Source of the DNA: Acidobacteriota bacterium
GTDB lineage: Bacteria; Acidobacteriota; Terriglobia; Terriglobales; Acidobacteriaceae
NCBI GenBank assembly: GCA_013289795.1
Contig: JABCZH010000014.1
Span: 1 to 64,000 of the forward strand
DNA length: 64,000 nucleotides
Direction of reading: 5' to 3'
In this document: positions 34,416-43,052 of the stretch, piece by piece
Layout: the number at the start of each line of letters is the position of its first letter
How positions within the stretch are numbered: the stretch's first letter is position 1
Program-made: the position numbers and the translations under genes
Notes under the pieces: model-generated
What the model was told of the DNA's origin: nothing
The model's database searches: none
What the model saw: the letters and a program-made list of their open reading frames with translations, nothing else

Positions 34416-35375
34416 ATGTCGCCTGAAACTGCCAGTGCTGTTTCTCATCGCGCCGCTCAACTGGAACAAGCGCTCCGCAAAGTGATTCGCGGTAAGGATG
34501 ATGTCGTCCGCCTGGCGGTGGTTTGCCTGCTCGCCCGCGGGCATTTGCTGATCGAAGGCGTACCTGGCGTCGGCAAGACGACTCTGGGGCAGGCGCTCGC
34601 CCGAGCTCTCGATTGCACTTTTCAAAGGGTACAGTTCACCAGCGACATGCTGCCTTCCGACGTCCTAGGAATCTCCATCTTCTCCGCCGCCGAACAGGAG
34701 TTTGAGTTCAAACGCGGCCCGGTCTTCACCAATGTGCTGCTGGCGGACGAGATCAACCGCACTACGCCCAAGACGCAATCCGCGCTGCTCGAAGCCATGA
34801 ACGAGGGGCAAGTGACCGTGGACGCGCACTCCTATCCCCTGCCACAACCGTTTCTGGTGATCGCCACTCAGAATCCGGTCGAACATCACGGCACATACCC
34901 GTTGCCTGAGTCGCAGCTGGACCGCTTCTTGATGCGGGTGCGTATGGGATATCCCGACAGCGGGGCCGAGCGCGAGATTCTGCGCTCCGATGCCGGAGCC
35001 GCCAAGTTGGAAGCGCTGCGGCCGGTGCTCACCGGCGCGGAGTTGTTGGAAATGCAGGATGCAGTGACTCGCATTCGCGTGGATGAATCGCTGGTCAGCT
35101 ACGCCCTTGCCATTGTTCAGAAGACGCGGCAGAACGAACAGTTCTCTTTGGGAGTGTCTCCGCGTGGATCCCAAATGCTATATCGCGCTGCCCAAGCCAC
35201 CGCATTTCTCGATGGCCGGACCTTCTGCACTCCTGAAGACTTTAAGCCACTGGTGGTGCCGGTATTTGCTCACCGGGTCGTGGTCAACGGTCTCTACGCT
35301 TCAACTCTGAAGAAATCCGAACAGGCGGAGCAGGTGATCCAGGACATTGTGGACAGTGCACCAGTGCCGATGTAA
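34416..35375 (+). CDS. MoxR-family AAA+ ATPase
   Basis: This 319-residue protein has Walker A GVPGVGKTT (48-56), Walker B region NVLLADEINR, sensor 1 IATQNPVEHHGTYPLPESQLDRFLM, and the C-terminal lid with SPRGSQMLYRAAQA. MoxR proteins act as chaperone-like ATPases, usually beside DUF58 and VWA genes. Neither follows here, since the next gene is DUF4149. Its partner is therefore not visible. Confidence 0.9.
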   Translation: MSPETASAVSHRAAQLEQALRKVIRGKDDVVRLAVVCLLARGHLLIEGVPGVGKTTLGQALARALDCTFQRVQFTSDMLPSDVLGISIFSAAEQEFEFKRGPVFTNVLLADEINRTTPKTQSALLEAMNEGQVTVDAHSYPLPQPFLVIATQNPVEHHGTYPLPESQLDRFLMRVRMGYPDSGAEREILRSDAGAAKLEALRPVLTGAELLEMQDAVTRIRVDESLVSYALAIVQKTRQNEQFSLGVSPRGSQMLYRAAQATAFLDGRTFCTPEDFKPLVVPVFAHRVVVNGLYASTLKKSEQAEQVIQDIVDSAPVPM

Positions 35376-35380
35376 GCTAG

Positions 35381-35411
35381 CTCTCGATTCTCAGTTGTCA
35401 GTTCTCAACTC
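35381..35411. repeat. TTCTCAGTTGTCAGTTCTCA repeat
   Basis: A tandem element of TTCTCAG/TGTCAGT units fills most of the 54-base gap between moxR and the DUF4149 gene. It belongs to the same family as the copies at 37081 and 37534. Confidence 0.65.
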
Positions 35412-35429
35412 ACCCCCGATAATGTCCGC

Positions 35430-35903
35430 ATGTCCTTTCTTCGATTCCTGATGTTGTTGTCTTTGGTCGTTTGGATCGGCGGGCTTGTCTTCTTTGCCTT
35501 CGCAGTTGCGCCCTCTGCATTTGCCGTATTGCCAACCCGGCACATTGCCGGCAACCTTGTCGGCCGCACTCTGGGAATCCTGCACTGGATGGGCATCTTT
35601 TCTGGACTGGTGTTCCTGGCGAGTTCCCTTCTTCATAACCAGCTGACTCGTGGCACGCCGCACGCATTCGCTGCCCGCAATGTTTTGATCGTCCTGATGC
35701 TTGCCCTCACGCTGGTTTCGCAGTTCGGAATCATTCCTCGCATGGACACATTGCGTGCCAGTATCGGCGAGATTGACTCGGTTCCCCCTGACAATCCCGC
35801 CCGTGCGCAATTTGATGCGCTGCACGAATGGTCCACACGAGTTGAAGGCGGAGTATTGTTGCTGGGCTTGGTGGCGGTCTATCTCACGGCTTCTAGCTTC
35901 TAG
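35430..35903 (+). CDS. DUF4149 family membrane protein
   Basis: This 157-residue protein has four hydrophobic segments (about residues 4-27, 48-68, 84-100 and 137-154). Conserved features of this family include GGLVFFAFAVAPSAF in the first helix and DALHEWSTRVEGG before the last. Function is unknown. The last codons and the TAG stop fall inside a GCTTCTAGC repeat, so the C-terminus is probably repeat-derived. Confidence 0.8.
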   Translation: MSFLRFLMLLSLVVWIGGLVFFAFAVAPSAFAVLPTRHIAGNLVGRTLGILHWMGIFSGLVFLASSLLHNQLTRGTPHAFAARNVLIVLMLALTLVSQFGIIPRMDTLRASIGEIDSVPPDNPARAQFDALHEWSTRVEGGVLLLGLVAVYLTASSF

Positions 35904-35988
35904 CTTTTGGCTTTGCCGATCAAGGGCTTCTTCATCTATTCTGATCCAGACCTCTTAAATCCATAAAGGCTAGCAGCTAGAAGCTAAT
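35889..35988. repeat. GCTTCTAGCTTCTAGC inverted repeat
   Basis: AGCTTCTAGCT (35895-35905) and AGCTAGAAGCT (35975-35985) are perfect inverted copies. The left arm contains the DUF4149 stop codon, and the right arm ends six bases before the ychF-like ATG. Confidence 0.75.
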
Positions 35989-35991
35989 CCC

Positions 35992-37077
35992 ATGAAAACT
36001 GGCATTATCGGCCTACCCCAGGTGGGCAAGACATCTTTGTTTCGAATTTTGACCAAGGCAAATCTTTCGGAGCAGGCCTACTCTAATCCTCGCGAAGCGC
36101 ACTTAGGCGTAGCCAAGGTCCCCGACGACCGCCTCGACCGGCTGGCGGCACTCTACAATCCCACGAAACTGACGCATGCATCCGTCGAATATGTGGACGT
36201 CGGCGCCATTGGACAGGACGCGCTCAAGGAAACCGCCTACCTTACCCATTTGCGCTCGGTAGATGCTCTGGCGCACGTGCTTCGGGCCTTCGACGATCCC
36301 TCCATCCCGCACGTGGGGCAGGTTGATCCTTTGCGCGATATCAAGAACGTCGAATTTGATCTTATGGTCAGCGATTTGGGGCAGATTGAAAAACGCCTGG
36401 AACGGCTGGAGAAAGACCTCAAGAAAATGCGCACGCCGGAATTGGAAAAAGAAAATGACTTGCTCAAACGTGCGAAGACCCATATCGAGTCGGAGCGCCC
36501 CCTGCGCGAAATGGAAATGACCCCCGAGGACAAGAAGCGACTGCGCGGCTTCATGTTCCTCAGCGAGAAGCCGATTCTGTATGTCTTGAATATCGGGGAG
36601 AGCACAACTCTCGGAGCCGATCTCGAAAACGCGGCTGGGAAATACAAGCTGACAGAAGTCGCTTCGCATCTCAACGCGGGCGCCGCGGCCATTTGCGGCA
36701 AGGTGGAAGCTGAACTGGCGGAGATGAGCGACGCCGACGCGGCCGAGTTTCTCTCCAGCTACGGCCTCAAAGAGAGCGGCCTGGTTCGCCTGATTCGCAC
36801 CACCTATGCGCTGCTGGGCCTGATTTCCTTTTTCACCGCGGGCGAGGACGAATGCCGGGCCTGGACCATTCCCGTCCGTAGCCGCGCCGTGGAAGCCGCC
36901 GGAGCCATTCACTCCGATCTGGAGAAACACTTCATCCGCGCTGAAACCATTCGCTGGGACCAACTGCTCGACGCCGGATCGGAAGCCGAAGCCCGCGCCC
37001 GCGGCACGTTGCGCCTCGAAGGCAAAGACTACATCGTGCAGGATGGCGATGTGATGCATATCCGGCATAGTGGTTGA
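35992..37077 (+). CDS. Divergent YchF/OLA1-like P-loop NTPase
   Basis: At 361 residues it is collinear with YchF. G1 is GLPQVGKTSLF (residues 7-17), followed by VAKVPDDRLDRLAALYNPTK. Next come a coiled-coil insert (about 125-180), the NxxE-type motif NIGE, and a C-terminal TGS domain (FFTAGEDECRAWTIP through GKDYIVQDGDVMHI). The G3/switch part differs: where YchF has [20 protein letters not shown], it reads DVGAIGQDALKETAYLTHL. Canonical YchF is a ribosome-associated ATPase. This one is either a diverged ortholog or a paralog with altered nucleotide chemistry. The right arm of a repeat lies directly upstream, replacing any strong ribosome binding site. Confidence 0.82.
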   Translation: MKTGIIGLPQVGKTSLFRILTKANLSEQAYSNPREAHLGVAKVPDDRLDRLAALYNPTKLTHASVEYVDVGAIGQDALKETAYLTHLRSVDALAHVLRAFDDPSIPHVGQVDPLRDIKNVEFDLMVSDLGQIEKRLERLEKDLKKMRTPELEKENDLLKRAKTHIESERPLREMEMTPEDKKRLRGFMFLSEKPILYVLNIGESTTLGADLENAAGKYKLTEVASHLNAGAAAICGKVEAELAEMSDADAAEFLSSYGLKESGLVRLIRTTYALLGLISFFTAGEDECRAWTIPVRSRAVEAAGAIHSDLEKHFIRAETIRWDQLLDAGSEAEARARGTLRLEGKDYIVQDGDVMHIRHSG

Positions 37078-37080
37078 CAA

Positions 37081-37112
37081 CCAGTTCTCGGTTCTCAGAT
37101 GTCAGTTCTCAG
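37081..37112. repeat. Left inverted copy flanking the four-helix-bundle gene
   Basis: This 32-base unit (CCAGTTCTCGGTTCTCAG...) begins three bases after the ychF-like stop. Its reverse complement recurs at 37534-37565 with 25 of 32 positions identical. Confidence 0.75.
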
Positions 37113-37170
37113 TGTTCACATGTCACAGCTTTCCTGATGGCAAACCTCCATAATTTGTTAGGAGGCCCTT

Positions 37171-37533
37171 ATGGGACAGTCTTACCGTGATCTGATTGCT
37201 TGGCAGAAAGCCATGGATTTCGTAATGGACGTGTACGCCGCTACGAAGCTCTTCCCTCGTGATGAGACGTAAGGGTTGGCGAGTCAGCTGAGAAGAGCTG
37301 CTGTGCTCATTCCGACCAATATCGCGGAAGGTCAAGCACGCTACTCGGCCCAGGAATTCCACTTCTTCTTGACCCGCGCCAGAGGCTCGTTGGTCGAGGT
37401 CGAAACTCAATTGATAATCGCGCAAAACCTGAGATATTTCAGCCCGGAGTATCGCAAGAAACTACTGGATAACGCCAGCGAACTCGGCCGCATTCTGAAC
37501 GGGTTAATCGGCTCCATCAAGAAGGCCGCCTAA
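37171..37533 (+). pseudogene. Four-helix-bundle (S23-like) protein gene with a nonsense codon
   Basis: Reading from the ATG after GGAGG gives MGQSYRDLIAWQKAMDF and so on, the start of the 'four helix bundle protein' family first found in 23S rRNA intervening sequences. Codon 34 is TAA (37270-37272), at the place where the family motif has Tyr in DETYGLxSQLRRAA. The rest (GLASQLRRAAVLIPTNIAEG to the TAA at 37533) continues in the same frame and is fully conserved in style. One base change (TAC or TAT to TAA) would explain it. The total would be about 120 residues. Recent inactivation is inferred; a sequencing error cannot be excluded. Confidence 0.85.
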
Positions 37534-37565
37534 CTGAGAATCGGGAACTGGGAACCGGGAACTGG
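37534..37565. repeat. Right inverted copy flanking the four-helix-bundle gene
   Basis: CTGAGAATCGGGAACTGGG... begins immediately after the stop codon of the pseudogene and is the inverted partner of 37081-37112. Confidence 0.75.
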
Positions 37566-37583
37566 TATTATCACTCCTCGCGA

Positions 37584-38315
37584 ATGCACCCTATTGTTCT
37601 CAGCCTTTTGCTAGGCCTAACCGCCGCTGCCGCCAATGTTTTCGGTGGCGCGATCATCGTGCAGAAGCACTGGGAGCGCTCTTATCTCAGATACTTCGTC
37701 GCGCTGGGTGCGGGATTCATGCTGGCAACCGCCATCGTGGAAGTCTTTCCCGCCAGCCTGGAACTGCGCGGCAAAGACGCTGCCTACCTGGTGCTCGTGG
37801 GCTATCTCATCGTTCACTTCTTCGAGCACACAGTCACTCCCCACTTCCACTTCGGCGAAGAGACCCACAAAGATCAATTCGTCCACACTCACAAGGGGTA
37901 CTCAGTCCTGATTGGGCTTACCATTCACACCTTCTTCGACGGCATCGCCATTACTTCCGGCTTCCTGGTTTCCAACTGGCTGGGCTGGATCATCTTCTTT
38001 GCGATTTTTCTGCACAAGATTCCTGAGGGCTTCACGATCACCTCCGTCATGCTGGCCAGTGGCCGCAGCCGGGGCGTGGCATGGGGCGCATCGGTTCTTT
38101 TGGGGGCGGCCACCTTCGCCGGCGTATTGACCATGGCAGTGTTCCGGCGCGAGGTGAGCTTTGGACTGCCGCTTTCGGCGGGCGTGACGATCTATGTGGC
38201 GGCGTCCGACCTGATCCCTGAGGTCAATCGCGAACCCGGAATCAAGATGGCCCTGGTGGTTTTTCTCGGGGTGGGATGTATGTTTCTGTTGGATCGCTTA
38301 TTCCACGTTCACTAG
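37584..38315 (+). CDS. ZIP-family metal transporter
   Basis: This 243-residue inner-membrane protein has about seven or eight helices. The ZIP metal-binding helices are clear: HTFFDGIAITSG (TM4-like) and HKIPEGFTITS (TM5-like), with the His/Asp/Glu needed for Zn, Fe or Mn passage. A His-rich loop (HTVTPHFHFGEETHKDQFVHTHKG, read by its His residues) sits between helices 3 and 4, as is usual. Metal preference cannot be told. Confidence 0.9.
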   Translation: MHPIVLSLLLGLTAAAANVFGGAIIVQKHWERSYLRYFVALGAGFMLATAIVEVFPASLELRGKDAAYLVLVGYLIVHFFEHTVTPHFHFGEETHKDQFVHTHKGYSVLIGLTIHTFFDGIAITSGFLVSNWLGWIIFFAIFLHKIPEGFTITSVMLASGRSRGVAWGASVLLGAATFAGVLTMAVFRREVSFGLPLSAGVTIYVAASDLIPEVNREPGIKMALVVFLGVGCMFLLDRLFHVH

Positions 38316-38321
38316 CCGCGC

Positions 38322-39542
38322 CTAGTCTACGACATGTTTCGCAGTGTAGCCTTCGCGGGCGTTGATCTCGTACTTCACATCCTTGCCCTTCTGATCGCGA
38401 ACTTTGAGCGGGCCGCCGTCCGCCGCCATCACTTCGACTTTCAGTTTGCGGTAGCTGCCGTCGAGTCTGGGATTGGTCGGGTGATAGGCGAGGCTGTACT
38501 GGTTGCGAATGTCTCCGGCAATGTCGTGGAAGATTCCAGGGTACTCAGCTTCGAAGCGTGGCTGGTAGAATCGCCCCCCGGTCATCTTGGCGAATGTCTT
38601 CATTTCATTGTCAGCCTGCAGGTAGTCCATCCGGTCTATCGGGATGCCTCCTGCCCGCGTGTAACCGGTGCAGTGATTGACCTCGCATAGTTCCCTTATC
38701 GTCCAACCTGTGCTGACGGTAAAGATAGTGACGTCTTTCGTGGTTTTGATCTTCTTCGAAATCTGGTCTAGGTTGAGCTTGCTGAAGCTGTCGAATCCGC
38801 TGCCGATCAGGATGACGTACTTGTGCCCCTCGACCCGGTCGATCCGGTCCAAAGTATCGTACAAAGCATCAAACACGTTGGTCTCGGCGAACCCTGGGAT
38901 GCGGAGCGTATTCAAGGCCCCGAGGACCGCACCTTTGTCCTGCGTGAAGTCCACCAGGATTTGCGGCTTTATATCGTACGAGGTCACTGCCACCCAATCA
39001 TCTTTTTTCAACGACTGAGCAAAACTGTACGAGGCTCGCAGAGTCTCAATGGTGATGGCAGTGCCATAGTAGCCAAGGTCCGCGAACTCGACCAGCAACA
39101 CGGCAGTAATGGGCGCGTCCGATATGCTGAAGTTGCTGATGGTTTGCTGCACTCCATCTTCGTAAACCTTGAAGTTTTCTTTCTTAAGGCTGGAAATAAA
39201 CTGCCCGTCTTTGGTCGTGACCATCACCGGCACATCCACCAGAGGCACGCTCACCTGGATTGAGTAGTCGCCAATGCCTTCAATCTTCTTCGGCTTGGTG
39301 GGGGGTGGAGGCGGCGGTTCTTCTTTCTTCTTGGGAATCGCGTAGGGGCCGACGTCACCCTGCGGGCCGCCCGACTCGGGCGGTGCTGGGCTTTGCTGTC
39401 CACTGCTGGAACCCGGCTGATCTTGCGCCGGCATCCAAAGCGCAGCCGCACCTACTGTTCCCACTAACAAAACTGCCCACAAGCCGTAGGCAAACAGGCT
39501 CCGAAGAGTCCGAACCAAAGATCTAAGAATGCAGGAAAACAT
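38322..39542 (-). CDS. Exported VWFA-related domain protein
   Basis: This 406-residue protein has an N-terminal hydrophobic segment (about residues 12-36), a Pro/Gly/Ser-rich stretch with a poly-Pro run, and a VWFA-related domain of the acidobacterial type. The latter starts VSVPLVDVPVMVTTKDGQFISSLKKENFKVYEDG. The MIDAS is degenerate: the expected DxSxS reads EFADL, and the later Asp position reads IGSGFDS, although a Thr region (ETNVFDALYDTL) remains. AGGGG precedes the ATG. It is probably a cell-envelope or secreted binding protein. It ends seven bases from the ZIP stop, convergent. Confidence 0.85.
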   Translation of the reverse strand: MFSCILRSLVRTLRSLFAYGLWAVLLVGTVGAAALWMPAQDQPGSSSGQQSPAPPESGGPQGDVGPYAIPKKKEEPPPPPPTKPKKIEGIGDYSIQVSVPLVDVPVMVTTKDGQFISSLKKENFKVYEDGVQQTISNFSISDAPITAVLLVEFADLGYYGTAITIETLRASYSFAQSLKKDDWVAVTSYDIKPQILVDFTQDKGAVLGALNTLRIPGFAETNVFDALYDTLDRIDRVEGHKYVILIGSGFDSFSKLNLDQISKKIKTTKDVTIFTVSTGWTIRELCEVNHCTGYTRAGGIPIDRMDYLQADNEMKTFAKMTGGRFYQPRFEAEYPGIFHDIAGDIRNQYSLAYHPTNPRLDGSYRKLKVEVMAADGGPLKVRDQKGKDVKYEINAREGYTAKHVVD

Positions 39543-39703
39543 TGAAATCCCCTAAAAATCCTATGCTAGTATAGACGCAGAGCTTCGCGATTGGGATGTT
39601 TTGCTAGGCTCCAATTCCTCTCCCATCAGGCAAACTCTACAAAAGGCGCGAAGTGTAAATAATTGTTCCGGGGCCGGTTGGCGGCCCTCCGGAGAAATTT
39701 GTG

Positions 39704-41485
39704 ATGAGATCAGCAGTTCTCGCTGCGGCCGCGTTTTGTCTTCTGTTGTCCCTATCCAGTGCCCAATCCAGCAAACCGGTAGAAACGCTTTCCGTCACCC
39801 AGATTCACGCCGGAATGCGCGGCGTGGCCTACACGGTTTTTCAGGGCACCAAACCCGAGGCCATGGAGGTTGAAGTTCTTGGCGTTCTGAAGAATGCCGA
39901 TGGGCCCAAGGGCGATGTGATTCTGGTGCGACTGGGCGGCGCCAAAGCGGAATACAACGGCGTAGTCGCGGGTATGAGCGGTAGCCCAGTATACTTTGAG
40001 GGAAAACTGGCCGGGGCCGTGGCCTTCCGCATTGGAGAATTCTCCAAGGAACCGATTGCCGGCGTGACTCCCATCGCAGAAATGCTCGAGATCAGCGCCT
40101 TGGACCGGACTCCCGCAGCGATTCCTGTGGATAGCAAGATTGCCACACTTCCTGCTCGCAAAGTTGCCAGCCCGGGTGCAAACCATCAGTCCATCCAGGA
40201 TTTTGCCAATTACCTCCAGCCGATTGAGACGCCTCTGGTCTTTGATGGATTCTCGGAAGATACGGTTCAGCGCTTCGCTTCCCAATTTGCCTCAGCGGGC
40301 ATCGTTCCGGTCATGGGCGCGGGCTCGGTCAGCAATGCCAAACAGCCCGAAGCCATCGAACCGGGCTCTGCGGTCAGCGCCATCCTGGTCCGGGGCGATA
40401 TGGATATTGCCGCTACCTGTACGGTCACCTTTATGGATGCCGAGCATTTGCTGGCTTGCGGTCATCCCCTCATGCAGTTCGGCATGGTGGACCTGCCGAT
40501 GACCAAGGCCCAGGTGCTGGCCACGGTTCCGTCGCAACTAAATGCGTTCAAGATCGTCAATGCAACCGAGACCATCGGGGCTTTTGTGCAGGACCGCCAT
40601 AACGGAATCCTGGGTGAATTCGGCAAAACCGCAGCCATGATCCCGGTCACCTTGACCATCCACGGCGGTTCCAGCCCTAAGCAGTTTCACTACGAGGTGT
40701 TGAACAACGCGCGCCTGAGTCCGGTGGCCATGATGGCAACAGTGTTCAACGCGCTGCATGGCGTGAACGAATATGGCGAAGAAACCACCTATCGCATGAG
40801 CGGGCGCATTAACGTGGATGGCTATCCCGACGTTGCCTTGCAGGACATGTTTGCCGCGCTTGACAGTGGACAGCCCGGCGCCATGCTGGCAGCCATGTCA
40901 CTGGGCGAGCATTTCAGCCGCATCTACGATAATCCTTATAGCGTGCCGGCGGTTCGGGGTGTGCAGCTCGATTTTGAAATGGTTCACGACCGTCGCTGGG
41001 CCCGTTTGGACAATGCCCGCACCGACGTCACCGAAGCCCGGCCGGGCGATGACATTGTCATTGAAGCCATGCTGCGGCCCTACCGCGGCGAAAGCGTCGT
41101 ACAACAGATTCACGTTCGGATTCCGCCTTCGACCTCCAAGGGCCCGCTGCGCATCCTGGTCAGTGATGGCGATACCCTTGACCGTTTCCGGCACGGCGGA
41201 CCCCCGTTCTTGCGCAAACTGGATCTGGCATCGACCATCGCCTATCTGAATAAGGAGCACGTGAACAACCGGGTGTACGTCTCCCTGCTCGAGGCCGATC
41301 CCGAAGCCATGATTGCCGACAAAGTAATGCCGTCGCTGCCACTCTCCATCATGAATGTGATGGAAGGCATGCGCGGCACTCAGGACATGGTGGTTTCGAA
41401 CGAGTCGTCAGTCAATGAAGCTGCCACTCCGGCGCTTGACTACGTAGTGGCGGGAGCGCAGCTGCTGACCGTCAATATCAAGTAG
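39704..41485 (+). CDS. SpoIVB/S55-like peptidase-domain protein, exported
   Basis: This 593-residue protein has a signal peptide (to about residue 21). A peptidase S55-like domain follows: IHAGMRGVAYTVFQG, then VVAGMSGSPVYFEGKLAGAVAF with the presumed nucleophile Ser in GMSGSP, PIAGVTPI, and DAEHLLACGHPLMQFG supplying a candidate catalytic His. The second half is a long beta-rich region without a named motif. In Bacillus, SpoIVB is a signalling protease; in non-sporulating acidobacteria the substrate is unknown. A GTG one codon upstream is an alternative start; CCGGAG is the ribosome binding site. Confidence 0.8.
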   Translation: MRSAVLAAAAFCLLLSLSSAQSSKPVETLSVTQIHAGMRGVAYTVFQGTKPEAMEVEVLGVLKNADGPKGDVILVRLGGAKAEYNGVVAGMSGSPVYFEGKLAGAVAFRIGEFSKEPIAGVTPIAEMLEISALDRTPAAIPVDSKIATLPARKVASPGANHQSIQDFANYLQPIETPLVFDGFSEDTVQRFASQFASAGIVPVMGAGSVSNAKQPEAIEPGSAVSAILVRGDMDIAATCTVTFMDAEHLLACGHPLMQFGMVDLPMTKAQVLATVPSQLNAFKIVNATETIGAFVQDRHNGILGEFGKTAAMIPVTLTIHGGSSPKQFHYEVLNNARLSPVAMMATVFNALHGVNEYGEETTYRMSGRINVDGYPDVALQDMFAALDSGQPGAMLAAMSLGEHFSRIYDNPYSVPAVRGVQLDFEMVHDRRWARLDNARTDVTEARPGDDIVIEAMLRPYRGESVVQQIHVRIPPSTSKGPLRILVSDGDTLDRFRHGGPPFLRKLDLASTIAYLNKEHVNNRVYVSLLEADPEAMIADKVMPSLPLSIMNVMEGMRGTQDMVVSNESSVNEAATPALDYVVAGAQLLTVNIK

Positions 41486-41500
41486 CGCATCGTCGCTCAT

Positions 41501-41620
41501 CCTCTGCGTACTCCGGGTTGTTCTCCGCGACCTCTGCGATTTAGGGCATGGCGTTTCCCTTAGTCTCACTCAACCTTAAAACGCAGAGACCGCAGAGAAC
41601 AGCCGCAGAGTACGCAGAGA
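41501..41620. repeat. Long inverted repeat of the CTCTGCG/CGCAGAG family
   Basis: Left arm 41501-41547 (CCTCTGCGTACTCCGGG...) and right arm 41581-41620 (ACGCAGAGACCGCAGAG...) are imperfectly complementary over about 38 bases. It lies between the S55 gene and serS, after the former's stop. Related copies are at 53376-53412. Confidence 0.8.
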
Positions 41621-41693
41621 CGCCGACTAAAACCTTACCCCCGCCCTAACCACGTGCATTCCAGCCCACTTTTCCGATAAAGTACTCGTTCCC

Positions 41694-42986
41694 ATGCTTG
41701 ACCTGAATTTTGTTCGCGAAAACCTGACTTTGGTCGAGGAGAAACTGCGCGCACGCGGTCTGGACCCGGCCACCTCGCTGAAGGATTTTCGTCAGGTCGA
41801 TGCCCAGCGCCGCCAGGCCATCACCAGCGCTGAGACCATGAAGGCGCATCGCAACCAGAGATCCGAAGAAATTGCGCAGTTGAAGAAGACCGGACAGGAT
41901 GCCTCCGCATTGATCGCAGAGACCAAAGACCTGCGCGAAGAAATTCAGGGACTCGAGAAGGCCGCCGAAGAATACGACACCCGGCTGCGCGACATTCTCA
42001 CCCGGCTGCCCAACCTGCCGCACCTCAGCGTACCCACCGGAAAGAGCGCTGACGACAATGTGGAAGTAAGCCGCTGGGGCACGCCACCGAAATTCGACTT
42101 TGCCCCCAAACCGCATTGGGAATTGGGGGAGCAGTTGGGCGTGCTCGACCTGGAGCGCGCGGTCAAACTGACCGGGGCGCGTTTTGCCGTCTACTGGGAC
42201 CTGGGCGCACGCATGGAGCGCGCGCTGGCCAACTTCATGCTCGACTTACACACCCGGCAGCATGGCTACACCGAGGTGTTACCCCCGTATCTGGTGAACT
42301 CAGATTCACTTTACGGAACCGGACAGCTGCCCAAGTTCGCTGCCGATCTGTTCCGAGTTCCTCACGGAGAGAACGATCTCTGGCTGATTCCCACGGCTGA
42401 GGTTCCAGTCACGAATCTTTATCGCAACGAAGTCCTCGATGCCGCGCGATTGCCGATTTGCCTCACCGCCTACACGCCTTGCTTCCGCAGTGAGGCCGGA
42501 TCCTACGGCAAGGATGTGCGCGGCATCATCCGGCAACACCAGTTTCAGAAAGTGGAGTTGGTAAAGTTCTCCCGTCCGGAGACTTCTTACGAGGAATTGG
42601 AAAAGCTGACCGCCAACGCAGAAACAATCCTGCAAAAGCTGGGTTTGCACTATCGCAAAGTTCTGCTTTCGACCGGCGACATGGGACCTTCTTCTGCAAA
42701 GACCTACGACCTTGAAGTTTGGCTGCCGGGACAGCAGTTGTTCCGCGAGATTTCTTCCTGTTCCAACTTCGAGGCCTTTCAGGCTCGCCGGGCCAACATC
42801 CGCTTCCGGCCCGAGGGCAAGAACAAGAGCGAGTTCGTTCATACTCTCAACGGCAGTGCTTTGGCCATCGGACGCACCTGGCTGGCAGTCCTCGAAAACT
42901 ATCAGCAGGCCGATGGTACAGTGTTGATTCCAGAGGTATTACGTCCGTACATGAATGCAGACCGGCTAGCACCAAAGAAGTTTTAG
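41694..42986 (+). CDS. serS: Seryl-tRNA synthetase
   Basis: This 430-residue class II synthetase charges tRNA-Ser. It has the N-terminal coiled-coil arm ([18 protein letters not shown] to about residue 105), motif 2 ([26 protein letters not shown]) and motif 3 ([18 protein letters not shown]). The serine-binding loop and TAEVP ([11 protein letters not shown]) are intact, and the length is normal. It stands alone, with a long inverted repeat upstream. Confidence 0.97.
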   Translation: MLDLNFVRENLTLVEEKLRARGLDPATSLKDFRQVDAQRRQAITSAETMKAHRNQRSEEIAQLKKTGQDASALIAETKDLREEIQGLEKAAEEYDTRLRDILTRLPNLPHLSVPTGKSADDNVEVSRWGTPPKFDFAPKPHWELGEQLGVLDLERAVKLTGARFAVYWDLGARMERALANFMLDLHTRQHGYTEVLPPYLVNSDSLYGTGQLPKFAADLFRVPHGENDLWLIPTAEVPVTNLYRNEVLDAARLPICLTAYTPCFRSEAGSYGKDVRGIIRQHQFQKVELVKFSRPETSYEELEKLTANAETILQKLGLHYRKVLLSTGDMGPSSAKTYDLEVWLPGQQLFREISSCSNFEAFQARRANIRFRPEGKNKSEFVHTLNGSALAIGRTWLAVLENYQQADGTVLIPEVLRPYMNADRLAPKKF

Positions 42987-43052
42987 CAACAAAAGCAACT
43001 TGCAGCGCGTGATCGTGATCTACATTGCCAAGCTTGGGAGAAGAACATAGAC

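Noticed and set aside
34416-35903. MoxR with partners as a defence or metal-insertion module
   Set aside because: Neither DUF58 nor VWA genes follow; the next gene is a DUF4149 membrane protein separated by a repeat.
37276-37533. Independent small gene starting with TTG inside the four-helix-bundle region
   Set aside because: The sequence upstream of the stop codon is in the same frame and matches the family N-terminus with a good ribosome binding site, so this is one broken gene.
41501-41620. Structured RNA gene between the S55 peptidase gene and serS
   Set aside because: The stem is explained by inverted copies of a repeat family found elsewhere in the window; no loop resembling a known RNA or T-box is seen, and a T-box is not expected in this phylum.
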